64,000 nt of DNA. It comes from Catenuloplanes indicus. GTDB lineage: Bacteria; Actinomycetota; Actinomycetes; Mycobacteriales; Micromonosporaceae. The DNA lies in the NCBI RefSeq assembly GCF_030813715.1, contig NZ_JAUSUZ010000001.1:2356001-2420000 (forward strand). Direction: 5' to 3'. Both the position numbers and the translations under genes were made by a program. Shown one piece after another: positions 17,105-26,000 of the stretch; the first letter of the stretch is position 1; every line of letters begins with the position of its first letter. The notes under the pieces are model-generated. The model ran no database searches, was not told the origin of the DNA, and was given only the letters and a program-made list of their open reading frames with translations.

Positions 17105-17315
17105 GGCTGGCGGCGGGCCAGCCCGGACTCCGCCACCAGCCGACCCATCGACCCGGTCGAAAGGGGGTGGGAACCACCAGCCACTCGCGTGGCCCGGCTC
17201 CCGCGCGACACGCACTCGAGGAGGCCATTCCGACAGTGCGTGCGTACTTCGAACCCGCAGAGGTGCAATGCCTGTGAGGTTCAGTGGGGACGGGGGTTGC
17301 CCTCCCCGTCCCCAC
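17105..17315 (+). ncRNA. Candidate structured transcript under CebR-like control
   Basis: Between the operator at 17034 and the terminator at 17284-17315 the plus strand can fold into consecutive short perfect hairpins: GGCTGGC/GCCAGCC (17105-17123), TCGAC/GTCGA (17148-17160), GGTGG-GAA-CCACC (17166-17178) and GCCAC-TCGC-GTGGC (17180-17193). A GAGGAGG (17218-17224) precedes a GTG at 17236 that could encode the 13-residue peptide MRAYFEPAEVQCL. There is no normal-sized gene here. It could be a small RNA, an RNA with a short peptide, or the leader of a deleted cellulase gene. I do not recognise a known riboswitch class. The region 16683-17554 otherwise holds only operators and promoters. Confidence 0.35.
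17284..17315 (+). terminator. Strong hairpin terminator closing the gene-poor stretch
   Basis: GTGGGGACGGG and CCCGTCCCCAC form an 11-bp perfect stem with a ten-base loop, followed by an AT-richer ACTAATACT. No normal gene ends just before it, which is why a short transcript is suspected. Confidence 0.7.
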
Positions 17316-17500
17316 ACTAATACTCAGGCGCATCCATAGGCGCCCCGTGTCACAAAGATTTCACGGGCCAAGGCAGCGACGCCGCCGTACGGGCGGTCCC
17401 TTCCCGAAGTCGCGCCCTCTCGCCCCGTCACCCGCCCCAGCGGTGAGACTGATCATCATCCGACCTGTTCATACCCATCCGCCACGGTCTGCGATAGCCT

Positions 17501-17514
17501 CGGGAGCGCTCCCA
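17501..17514. promoter_or_regulatory. CebR-like operator upstream of the GH1 gene
   Basis: CGGGAGCGCTCCCA matches the CebR palindrome at 13 of 14 positions and ends 40 bases before the beta-glucosidase start, a position suited to blocking transcription. Confidence 0.82.
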
Positions 17515-17554
17515 CGCACGGTGGATGGGGCACCTCCCAGAGGGGATCACCAGC

Positions 17555-18973
17555 ATGTCCGTACCGACCCGGCAGGCCTCGCCGGCCGCGCCTCCACCCG
17601 CCTCCGTGCTCCCGGCCGTGCCGGTCGAGCCGAGCCCGGACCCGGAGGCGCACCTCGGCCTGCGATTCCCGGAGGGTTTCGGCTGGGGTGCCGCGACGTC
17701 CGCGTACCAGATCGAGGGCGCGGCACGCGAGGACGGCCGCGGGCCGTCCGTATGGGACACGTTCGCGTACACGCCCGGCCGCGTCGCCAACGGCGACACC
17801 GGGGACACCGCCGCGGACCACTACCGCCGGTACGCCGAGGATCTCGACCTGATCCGGGACCTGGGGCTCCGGTCGTACCGTTTCTCGATCTCCTGGCCAC
17901 GCGTGCAGCCGGACGGCCGCGGTGCGATCAACCAGCGCGGGCTCGACTTCTACCGCCGGCTCGTGGACGGCCTGCTCGAGCGCGGCATCAGCCCGATGGC
18001 CACGCTGTTCCACTGGGACACCCCGCAGGCGCTGCAGGACGACGCCGGCTGGGCGAACCGGGACACCGCGTACCGCTTCGCGGACTACGCCACCGCGGTC
18101 TTCGAGGCGCTGGGCGAGTCCGTGCCGGTCTGGCTGACCATCAACGAGCCGAAGACCGTGGTGCAGAACGGCTACATCACCGGCCACCACGCGCCCGGCA
18201 TCCGGGACGAGCCGACCGCTTACCTGGTCGGGCACCACCTGGCGCTCGCGCACGGCCTCGGCGTGCAGGCGCTGCGCGCGACCGGATCGGCGTCCCGGAT
18301 CGGCGGCGCGCTGAACCTCCACCCGTGCTACGCCGCGGACGACAGCCCGGCGACGTCGGACGCGGTCCGGCTCTACGACGGGTACGAGAACCGGTTCTAC
18401 CTCGACCCGATGTTCAAGGGTCACTACCCCGAGGACGTGCTGGCCGACCAGGGGCCCGGCTCTCCGCTGGTCCGCGGTATCCGGGACGGCGACCTGGAGA
18501 TCATCAAGCAGCCGATCGACATCCTCGCGGTCCAGTACTACACGCCGATCTACGTGACCACGGACGGCGGCACCGTGCAGAAGTGGCCGACCACCCAGGC
18601 CGCCTGGCAGCAGGTCTACCCGCCCGGCATGTACGACATCCTCACCCGGGTGACCCGCGACTACGCGCCGCCGTCGATCACGGTCACGGAGAACGGCCTG
18701 CCCTGCGCGGACGAGGTCGGCGTGGACGGCTCGGTCGACGACGCGGGCCGGATCAGCTTCCTGCGTGACCACCTCGCCGAGGCGCACCGCGCGATCGCGG
18801 ACGGTGCACCGCTGGAGAGCTACCACGTGTGGTCGCTGATGGACAACTTCGAGTGGGAGGTCGGTTACGACCAGCGGTGGGGGCTGATCTACGTCGACTA
18901 CCCCACCCAGCGCCGCATCCTGAAGCGCAGCGCCGCCTGGTACCGCCGCGTAATCTCCGACAATTCCCTCTAA
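17555..18973 (+). CDS. GH1 beta-glucosidase
   Basis: A 472-residue GH1 enzyme without a signal peptide, so probably cytoplasmic. The acid/base E198 lies in TINEPK and the nucleophile E379 in ITVTENG; substrate-binding motifs GAATSAYQIEGA, HWDTPQ and SLMDNFEWEVGY are present. It should cleave imported cellobiose or cello-oligosaccharides to glucose. The start at 17555 follows AGAGGGGA and gives the usual GH1 length; an in-frame ATG at 17525 would add ten residues. The CebR-like box just upstream and the neighbouring GH48 gene place it in the cellulose regulon. No cellobiose transporter or cebR gene is in the window. Confidence 0.93.
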   Translation: MSVPTRQASPAAPPPASVLPAVPVEPSPDPEAHLGLRFPEGFGWGAATSAYQIEGAAREDGRGPSVWDTFAYTPGRVANGDTGDTAADHYRRYAEDLDLIRDLGLRSYRFSISWPRVQPDGRGAINQRGLDFYRRLVDGLLERGISPMATLFHWDTPQALQDDAGWANRDTAYRFADYATAVFEALGESVPVWLTINEPKTVVQNGYITGHHAPGIRDEPTAYLVGHHLALAHGLGVQALRATGSASRIGGALNLHPCYAADDSPATSDAVRLYDGYENRFYLDPMFKGHYPEDVLADQGPGSPLVRGIRDGDLEIIKQPIDILAVQYYTPIYVTTDGGTVQKWPTTQAAWQQVYPPGMYDILTRVTRDYAPPSITVTENGLPCADEVGVDGSVDDAGRISFLRDHLAEAHRAIADGAPLESYHVWSLMDNFEWEVGYDQRWGLIYVDYPTQRRILKRSAAWYRRVISDNSL

Positions 18974-18982
18974 AACCATTCC

Positions 18983-19017
18983 GGGGGTACGCCGTGCGCG
19001 GCGTACCCCCTTATTTT
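18983..19017 (+). terminator. Rho-independent terminator after the GH1 gene
   Basis: GGGGGTACGCCG, a TGCG loop, its perfect complement CGGCGTACCCCC, then TTATTTT. This is the only terminator in the window with a classical T-rich tail. Confidence 0.92.
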
Positions 19018-19030
19018 GTCCTTTGATCGT

Positions 19031-19059
19031 TTGTCGAGGTTGCGTGCGGGACGGACACT
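19031..19059 (+). promoter_or_regulatory. Probable promoter for a leaderless kinase message
   Basis: TTGTCG (19031-19036) and GACACT (19054-19059) are separated by 17 bases and the ATG follows seven bases after the -10-like hexamer. No ribosome binding site is present, so the message is likely leaderless. Confidence 0.5.
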
Positions 19060-19066
19060 TGGCCTC

Positions 19067-20872
19067 ATGCCCGAGCCCGCCGCCGGAACCCGCCTCAACG
19101 GCCGATACGTGCTCGACGGCCGGATCGGCCTCGGCGGCATGTCCGAGGTCTGGCGTGCCGCCGACGAGACGCTCGGCCGCGCGGTCGCCATCAAGATCCT
19201 GTCCGGCGCCGCCGCCGAGGACCAGCTGCTCCGCGCCGCGATCCGCCGCGAGGCCCGCGCCGCCGCCCGGATGACTCACCCGCACGCCATGCACGTCTAC
19301 GACTACGGTGAGTACGCGTTCGACGACGTCGTCCTGCCGTACATCGTGATGGAACTGGTCGAGGGCGCCACGCTCGCGGACCGTCTGGTCAGCGGCCCGC
19401 CACTCCCCTGGCGTGCCGCCGCCCGGATGGCCGCGGAGATCTCCGCCGCGCTCGCGGACGCCCACCGCCTCGGGGTGGTGCACCGCGACATCAAACCGGC
19501 CAACGTCATGCTCACCCCGACCGGCGCGGCCAAGGTGCTGGACTTCGGCATCGCCACGCTCGTCGCCGGTGACACGCCGCACTCGTCCGGCTCCTTCACC
19601 GGCCAGCGGATCGGCGGCACCGAGATCCTGGACGGGTGGCTGGCCGGCACACCGCCCTACGCCGCGCCCGAGCTGCTGCTGCGCGGCGAGGCCGGGCCAC
19701 CGGCGGACGTGTACGCGGTCGGCGCGACGCTCTACGCCGCACTGACCGGCGAACCGCCGCTGGCGATCACGTCGTGGGAGGAGGCCGCCTCCGTACACCG
19801 CTCCGGCGTCGCCGCACCGGCCCCGCTGCCGCCCGGCGTGCCGGAAGCGCTGGCCAACGCGGCGCTGGCCTGCCTGTCCCGCGACCCGGAGACGCGGCCG
19901 CCGGCCGCGTCCATCGCCAGGATCTTCGGGCGGTACGCCGCGGGCACGATCCCCGGGGCCGCCGGTGCGGGGTCACCGGGCGCGGGTCTCAGCGGGCCGG
20001 CTTCCGCGCCGCCGTCGGCCGCGGTGTCGCCCGGTCCGGGAGTCAGCGGGCCGCCGATCTCACCGGCCGCGGGCTTCGGCGGGGCGACGCCCGTGTCCCC
20101 GGCCGCGGCATCGTCCGGCTCGGGCCTCGGCGGGCCGACGACCGTGTCGCCGGGCACGAGCTACGTCGAGGCGGCTCCCGTGTCGCCGGCCGCGGCATCG
20201 TCCGGCTCAAGCTTCGGCGGGGCGACACCCGTGTCGCCGGCCGCGTTCCGCGGCTCGCCCGCCGGGCGTTTCGCGCCCGGTGCCGCTTCGGTCCCGGCGC
20301 CGGTGACCGCGCACGACGTGCCGTTTCCCGCGCGTGCCGCGGCCGGCGGCCGGTCCTGGTCCGGTCGCCTGCGCGGCAAGCGTGGTGTCGGGGTGCTCGC
20401 GAGCGGCCTGATCATCGGCGGTGTCGGCCTGGTCGCCCTGGCCACGGTGCTTCTCGGCCCCGGCGGCGACCGCGATCCCGCCGTCTCCGCGCCCGGCCGC
20501 GGCACCGCACCCGCGGCGGCCCCGCAGAACCCGGCCGGCACACCGTCCGCGAGCGGCACTCCGTCGCGTTCCCCGTCCCCGTCCCCGTCCGGCGACGCGG
20601 CGGACGAGGACTCCGTCGAGGCCGGCACCGTCCTCAACCGCCTCGACGCCGCGCTGGCGCAAGGGCTGGTCAGCCGGGACATCAGCGCACGCGCCGGGAG
20701 CCGTCTCTTCGACGATCTGCGCGATCTGCGCCGCGACATCGACGACCCGGAGAAGCTCTCCGACGGCGCCGCCGACCTCCAGGAACGCCTGGAACGCCTG
20801 GCCGACGACGGCGACATGACCCCGGACACCGCCTCCAACATGATCGAGATCGTTGACGACCTGGTGGTCTGA
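19067..20872 (+). CDS. Membrane Ser/Thr protein kinase (PknB-like fold)
   Basis: A 601-residue kinase. The catalytic domain (about residues 10-280) has the glycine loop IGLGGMSEV, VAIK lysine, H139-R-D141-IKPAN, D159-FG and the GTPPYAAPE activation-segment end. A Ser/Pro/Ala-rich linker (about 290-430) contains repeated VSPAAASSGS units, followed by one membrane segment near 442-465 and a C-terminal extracytoplasmic region rich in Ala, Pro and Ser and then charged helices. There are no PASTA domains, so the external ligand is unknown. An upstream ATG at 19016 overlaps the terminator of the GH1 gene and is unlikely. It is probably transcribed alone. Confidence 0.9.
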   Translation: MPEPAAGTRLNGRYVLDGRIGLGGMSEVWRAADETLGRAVAIKILSGAAAEDQLLRAAIRREARAAARMTHPHAMHVYDYGEYAFDDVVLPYIVMELVEGATLADRLVSGPPLPWRAAARMAAEISAALADAHRLGVVHRDIKPANVMLTPTGAAKVLDFGIATLVAGDTPHSSGSFTGQRIGGTEILDGWLAGTPPYAAPELLLRGEAGPPADVYAVGATLYAALTGEPPLAITSWEEAASVHRSGVAAPAPLPPGVPEALANAALACLSRDPETRPPAASIARIFGRYAAGTIPGAAGAGSPGAGLSGPASAPPSAAVSPGPGVSGPPISPAAGFGGATPVSPAAASSGSGLGGPTTVSPGTSYVEAAPVSPAAASSGSSFGGATPVSPAAFRGSPAGRFAPGAASVPAPVTAHDVPFPARAAAGGRSWSGRLRGKRGVGVLASGLIIGGVGLVALATVLLGPGGDRDPAVSAPGRGTAPAAAPQNPAGTPSASGTPSRSPSPSPSGDAADEDSVEAGTVLNRLDAALAQGLVSRDISARAGSRLFDDLRDLRRDIDDPEKLSDGAADLQERLERLADDGDMTPDTASNMIEIVDDLVV

Positions 20873-20919
20873 CCTCGGCCGGCCGGCCGGTATCGCCCGC
20901 TGCACCGGGTGACGCGACG

Positions 20920-21327
20920 TCACTCGGTGCCGAGGCGGGCCGCCGGCAGCTCCGCGACCGCCTCGATCTCGATCAGCAGGTCCGGGTGGATCAGCGCGGA
21001 CACCTCGACCAGCGAGCTGGCCGGCGGGTTGGTCACGTCCACGAACAGGTCGCGGGCCGCGCGCACCTCCGCCACCGCGGACACGTCGCGGACGAAGTAG
21101 GTGAGCTTCACCAGGTCCGCGAACGACGCACCGGCCGCCTCCAGCACGATTCCCAGGTTCCGGAAGGTCTGCTCCGCCTGGGCTCGCATATCTCCCACGC
21201 CGACCACCGCACCGCCCTCGTCGAACGGCACCTGCCCGGACACGAACAGCAGCCCGCCGGCCCGCATGGCGTGGCTGTATCCCGGCGGAGTGGCGAGCGC
21301 AGGCGAGTTGACCGCTTCAGGCGACAT
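20920..21327 (-). CDS. RidA family (YjgF/YER057c/UK114) protein
   Basis: A 135-residue protein of the RidA superfamily: GLLFVSGQVPFDEGG near the N-terminus, NLGIVLEAAGASFADLVKLTYFV in the middle and the conserved acidic end LLIEIEAVAEL. RidA members hydrolyse reactive enamine/imine intermediates, such as 2-aminoacrylate from PLP enzymes. The key Arg of archetypal RidA lies in an RVA-x-SALIHP-like context that here reads EVSALIHPDLL, so this may belong to a RidA subgroup with another activity. It is nine bases downstream of the HxlR regulator on the same strand. Confidence 0.85.
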   Translation of the reverse strand: MSPEAVNSPALATPPGYSHAMRAGGLLFVSGQVPFDEGGAVVGVGDMRAQAEQTFRNLGIVLEAAGASFADLVKLTYFVRDVSAVAEVRAARDLFVDVTNPPASSLVEVSALIHPDLLIEIEAVAELPAARLGTE

Positions 21328-21336
21328 GAGCGGATC

Positions 21337-21711
21337 CTACGGGCCTGCGGCGAACTCCCGGCGAGCAGCGTCGATCTCCGCGGCGTGCCGTTCGGCCCAC
21401 TCCCCGACCGCGACGACCAGCGGCAGCAGGGACCGTCCGAGCCCGGTCAGCGCGTACTCCACCCGGCCGGTCCGCTCGTTGACGGGGTGCCGCCTGACCA
21501 GGCCGTCGCGGACCAGACCCCGGAGGGTACGGGTGAGGATACGCCGGCTGAGCCCGTCGATCGCGCGGTCCAGCTCGTTGTAGCCGTAGCTCCGCGCGGC
21601 GAGCAGTCCCAGCACCAGCAGGCTCCACTTGTCGCCGGTACGCCGCAGTACGTCCGTCGCCGCGCACGAGTCGCGGGCCGCCGCGCTCACCGGCGTGCCG
21701 AGTGGATACAT
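21337..21711 (-). CDS. HxlR-family transcriptional regulator
   Basis: A 124-residue winged-helix regulator with the HxlR signature: DVLRRTGDKWSLLVLGLL, then the recognition-helix region YNELDRAIDGLSRRILTRTLRGLVRDGLV and the wing RVEYALTGLGRSLLP. A cysteine near residue 16 (ARDSC) sits where redox or electrophile-sensing HxlR proteins have theirs. It is operonic with ridA and divergent from an SDR gene (49-base gap), so it probably controls that SDR and itself. A GAGGGAA precedes the start. Confidence 0.88.
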   Translation of the reverse strand: MYPLGTPVSAAARDSCAATDVLRRTGDKWSLLVLGLLAARSYGYNELDRAIDGLSRRILTRTLRGLVRDGLVRRHPVNERTGRVEYALTGLGRSLLPLVVAVGEWAERHAAEIDAARREFAAGP

Positions 21712-21760
21712 CGATGTTCCCTCTTTCGCGTAGGACGGGTGCGGACATAGAAACGATCAC

Positions 21761-22528
21761 ATGCGTACCATTGTGGTCACCGGAGGCACGCACGGCATCG
21801 GCCGAGGGCTGGTCGAGCACTACCGGGCGGGTGGCGACCGGGTCATCGCGATCGGAAGCACCGCCGTACCCGGTGCCGATACGATTCGTGCCGATCTTTC
21901 CGAGCCGACCGCGGTCCGTGGGCTCGCCGCCGCGCTGCCCAGCACCGTTGACGTGCTGGTCATGTCCGCGTTCCGCTATTCGCCGGTGCGGGCCGAGACC
22001 GCGGACGGGCTGGAGTACACGTTCGCGCTGTACGTTCTGAGCCGGTTCCTACTGGTGGAGGCGTTGCTGCCGGCGTTGGAGCGGGCGGAGCGGCCGGTCG
22101 TCGTAAGCCTCTGCGGAACGGGGTCGGGCCGCCGCCCGAAGTGGGACGACCTCCAGTCGCGTCGTGGGCGCTATCGCGCGCTCGCCGCGACGTTGCGCGG
22201 TGCCTACGCCAACGACCTGCTGGGTACGGCGTTCCCGCTGGAGCACCCGGACGCCCGTACTCGATATGTGCTCTACAACCCGCTGATGGTGGACACCGGG
22301 CTCTCGCGCGGCTTCCGGGGGCCGATGCGAGTGCTGATCGACATCGCGTCCCGGTTCGCCACCCCGGTCCCGCGCGCGCTCCCGCCGATCATCCGCCTGA
22401 TCGACGAGCCGCCGGACGCGCCGGTGAGCACGTTCCGCGCCGGGCGGCCGGTGCGCGTCCCGGCCGGTGCCGGCGATCCGGCGTCCGCGCGGCGCCTCAC
22501 CGCCGTGCTGCGAGCACTGGCACCGTGA
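21761..22528 (+). CDS. Short-chain dehydrogenase/reductase-like protein
   Basis: A 255-residue Rossmann-fold protein with the cofactor motif TGGTHGIG (residues 7-14) and an NNAG-like region replaced by VMSAFRYSP. The catalytic Tyr-xxx-Lys is not obvious: the matching helix reads RGAYANDLLG, with no Lys four residues after the Tyr. It may have a different activity or be a binding protein. It is divergent from the HxlR regulator with a 49-base gap, the usual layout for HxlR targets, and may be induced by the same signal. Confidence 0.8.
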   Translation: MRTIVVTGGTHGIGRGLVEHYRAGGDRVIAIGSTAVPGADTIRADLSEPTAVRGLAAALPSTVDVLVMSAFRYSPVRAETADGLEYTFALYVLSRFLLVEALLPALERAERPVVVSLCGTGSGRRPKWDDLQSRRGRYRALAATLRGAYANDLLGTAFPLEHPDARTRYVLYNPLMVDTGLSRGFRGPMRVLIDIASRFATPVPRALPPIIRLIDEPPDAPVSTFRAGRPVRVPAGAGDPASARRLTAVLRALAP

Positions 22529-22557
22529 CGTCACCGCCGTGCCGGGGCACCGGCACC

Positions 22558-22584
22558 GCCGGCGGCATCTCGTATGCCGCCGGC
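22558..22584. terminator. Bidirectional hairpin between the SDR and roadblock genes
   Basis: GCCGGCGGCAT and ATGCCGCCGGC form an 11-bp perfect stem with a CTCGT loop between two convergent stop codons. Confidence 0.8.
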
Positions 22585-22596
22585 GAAAGCGGGTCG

Positions 22597-23019
22597 TCAG
22601 TAGGGCAGCGAGCCCTGGAGCTCGGCGCGCAGGGCCGGCGTGAGCATCTCGCCGGTCTGCTTGGCCAGGCGGGCCATCTCGTAGCCGACGACGCCGATGT
22701 CGGCGTCCCGGACCGCGAGCGTGGCCAGGATGGAGCCGTCCCGGATGCTCATCACGAGCAGGAAGCCGCGGCCCATCTCGACCACGGTCTGCTTGACGAT
22801 GTCACCGTCGAACATGGTGGCCGCGCCCTGGGTGATGCTGTACAGGCCGGACGTGACCGCGGCGAGCTTGTCCGCGTGGTCGCGGGGCAAGCCGTCGGAC
22901 ACGGCGAGGAGCAGGCCGTCGGAGGAGACCACGATCGCGTGGGCGACACCGGGGACCCGCTGGGCGAACGCGTCGACCAGCCAGCTCAGGTCGCGCGCCT
23001 CCTGGCTCAGCACGGTCAT
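22597..23019 (-). CDS. Roadblock/LC7 domain protein (conservon CvnB-like)
   Basis: A 140-residue roadblock/LC7 protein (LVDAFAQRVPGVAHAIVVSSDGLLLAVSDGL, then ITQGAATMFDGDIVKQTVVEMGRGFLLVMSI). These are MglB-like regulators that bind small GTPases; in actinomycetes they form part of conservon (cvn) operons. The start ATG at 23019 overlaps the kinase stop (ATGA), so the two are translated together. The DUF742 and GTPase genes that normally follow are absent: the next gene is a convergent SDR beyond a terminator. Confidence 0.92.
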   Translation of the reverse strand: MTVLSQEARDLSWLVDAFAQRVPGVAHAIVVSSDGLLLAVSDGLPRDHADKLAAVTSGLYSITQGAATMFDGDIVKQTVVEMGRGFLLVMSIRDGSILATLAVRDADIGVVGYEMARLAKQTGEMLTPALRAELQGSLPY

Positions 23020-26000
23020 TGCCTGTCTCCCTCCCACCGGATCGCCGCGTGCGACCCGGTGTTTTCCGTTGTTTCCTCGGTCTCAGCGGCGCGGATGCCA
23101 CTGTAGAACCTGCTGAGCGTCGTTCCGGTCGCCTCCGGGTCCAGCTCCGCGACCTTACGCTCGGGCGCGCGGCCGGCCGGCGCCGGACCGCCCTGGCCGT
23201 CGGGGAGCTGAGCCATCGGGACCCGCATGGGAAGACCGGCGGAGTTCGTGCCGCCGGTGACCGGCGCCGCGGGCGCCGCCGGGGTGCGGTCGAGCGCGGT
23301 CGTGCCGCCGGTCGGTTTGCCGGCGCCGGACCGGTTCCACCAGGTGCCGCCGCCGGACGCGCCGCTGGCCGCACCGAGCACGTCCTCCGCGCGGATCGGC
23401 CGGGCCGGGCGCGCGGCCGGTGCGGCGGAGACGGGCGCCGCGGCCACCGGGTACTCGCCGCTGTTCTCGGCCGCGCGCCGGCCGCTGAACGCGTCGTACG
23501 CGGACGGCATCGCGAACGCACCCGAGTCGGACGGCCCGCCGGAGCCGTACACCGGGTAGCCGCCGGACTCCTCCGGCGCCCCGGAGGGCAGCGCGGCGGG
23601 CGCGAACGTCGAGCCGGCGGGAAGCTCCGGCCGCGACGTGACCCCCGGCACCGCGCTGGCGGAGCCGTAGACCGCACCGGTCCGGACCGCCTCGGTCGGC
23701 GCCGGTCCCGGCGGCGTCGGCACGGCCGAGATGACCCCGCCGGTACGCTGCTTCGGCACCAGCGGCAGCGGTCCGGTCCCGGTCGAGTCGAAGAACGTGG
23801 CGATCTCCGGTCGCGGCTGCCCACCGGCCGGCCGTGGCGACGGCCGGACCGTGCGCGGCGCCGGTGGCTGGTTCAGCCGCAGGTCGACCGGGGGCCGAGG
23901 AGGCAGCTGGGCCGCCGCCGGGGACCGGTAACCGGTGGTGGACGGCACCGCGGACACCGGCATCACGGTCCCGGTCATCACGCCGGCCGGCTCGAAGCCG
24001 GTCGGCACCAGTTCCCGCGAGCCGGAGCCGGGCAGGACCGGCGGCACGCTCCCGTACACGGCGGGCAGCGCGGGTGCGGCACCGGACGCGGGCAGCGCCA
24101 TCGGCGCGCTCGGCTGCAGCGCCGGCATCTGCGTCGACGGACCGCGCAGCGCGTCGTCCCGGGGTGCCTCGGTGAGCACGGACGGCGGGATCCACACGGT
24201 GGCGATCACACCCCGCTCGCCGGAGCGCAGGCTGACCCGGATGCCGTGCCGGGCCGCGAGGTGGCTGACCACGAAGAGGCCCATCCGCTCGGACGCGGCG
24301 ACGTCGACCGCGGGCGGCTCGGCCAGCAGCTGGTTGAGTTCCTGGACGGTGCCGGGCGTCATGCCGAGGCCGTCGTCGACGACCTCCAGCACCACGGTGC
24401 CGTCCGCGGCGAGCCGGCCGGAGAGGCGCACGACCGTACTGGGCGGGCTGAACGCGGCCGCGTTGTCCAGCAGCTCGGCCAGCAGGTGCACGACGTCCGC
24501 GACCGCGTGGCCCATCACGTGCACGCCGTCCGGCGCGTCGTGGCGTACCCGGGTGTAGTCCTCGATCTCAGCGGTGGAGGCGAGCACGACCGCGGAGAGC
24601 GCGACCGGGTCCCGCCACCGGCGCGCGTTGTCCGAGCCGGCCAGGACCAGCAGGTTCTCGTCGTTGCGACGCATGCGGGCGGCCAGGTGGTCCAGCTTGA
24701 ACAGGTTGGTCAGCTGGTCCGGGTCGCTCTCCTCGCGCTCCAGCTCGTCGAGCAGTTCGAGCTGACGCTCGACCAGCACCTGGCTGCGGCGGGCGAGGTT
24801 GACGAACATCGCGTTGACGTTGCGGCGCATGGACGCCTGTTCGCGGGCGACGTCGACGGCGGAGCGGTGGACGTCGACGAACGCCCGGGCCACCTCGCCG
24901 ATCTCGTCCCGGCCGCGGATCTGCGAATCACCGACCGAGATGTCCGGAATACCACGTTGGACCGATCGAAGCCGCTCCAGCGTCTCGGGCAGCTCGGTCT
25001 GCGCGACCTTGAGCGCCTGCTCGCGGAGGCGCTTCAGCGGCCGGACGATGGACGTGCCGATCGCCAGCGACGCGGTGACCGCGGCAAGCAGGATGATCAG
25101 GATCGCGGCCGCGCTGATCACGGTGCTGCGGATCTGCGCGCTGGAGGCGTCGTCGACCGAGTCCACACCGTCGCGGACGACCTGCGACTGGACGCCGGCC
25201 AGCACGGCCTGGCGCCGTTCGCTGGTGTCCCACCACTCGTCCGCGGCCGGGAACTTGCCGCTGGAGTTCAGCGTGATCGACTCCAGCCGGGTGAGGTCCT
25301 GCGTGGCCTCGTCGCGGGTGGTTGCCTCGTACGCGCTGATCTGCGCCGGCGCGGCCACGCTGCGGAACTCGCGGACCGCGTCGACCAGCGCGCTGCGCAG
25401 CGCGCTGTACTGGTCGAGGTCTCCGTCCGCGTACCCCGGGGCGACCTTGTCCGCGGGTTTCGCGGCCCGGAAGACGATGGCGCGCTGCCGGGCCAGAATC
25501 TCGGTGATCTCCGCCATCTCGACCTGGCGCTGCAACGCGAGCGCGAGCTCGGGCCGGTCGGAACCGGCGGTCGGCGCGCCGAGCAGGCCGATCAGCGTGG
25601 TGATCGCGCGGGTGTAGGAGTCGTCCAGCGTCTTGATCGAGCCGGGGAAGTCGACCAGCACGTTCGCCATGTCGTCCGCGAGTGTGACGCGCAGCCGGCC
25701 GATCGACTCGAGCGCGCTGATCGAGTCCGTGTACGCCGCCTGCCAGGCCACCGTGCCGTTGACGTCGTCGCCGGCCGTGCGCAGCGCGGTCACCGAGGCG
25801 TCGGTGGCGGCGTAGTACTCCGCCATCGCGTTCTGCACCAGCGACGGGCGGCGGAACACGGCGGACAGGTCCTTCTGCGGGTTGACCTCGCCGATCGTCC
25901 GGTCCCGCTCGGCCTGCAGATCGTGGATCACCTCGACGATCTGCGGGGCCAGCCGGGCCTCGCGCGCGAATTGGGCCAGGTCGAGGCTCCGGCGCACGGA

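Noticed and set aside
16993-17333. Minus-strand open frames of 90-100 codons in the region between GH48 and GH1 genes
   Set aside because: They run through the CebR-like operator and the terminator stem, lack ribosome binding sites, and show no recognisable protein pattern.
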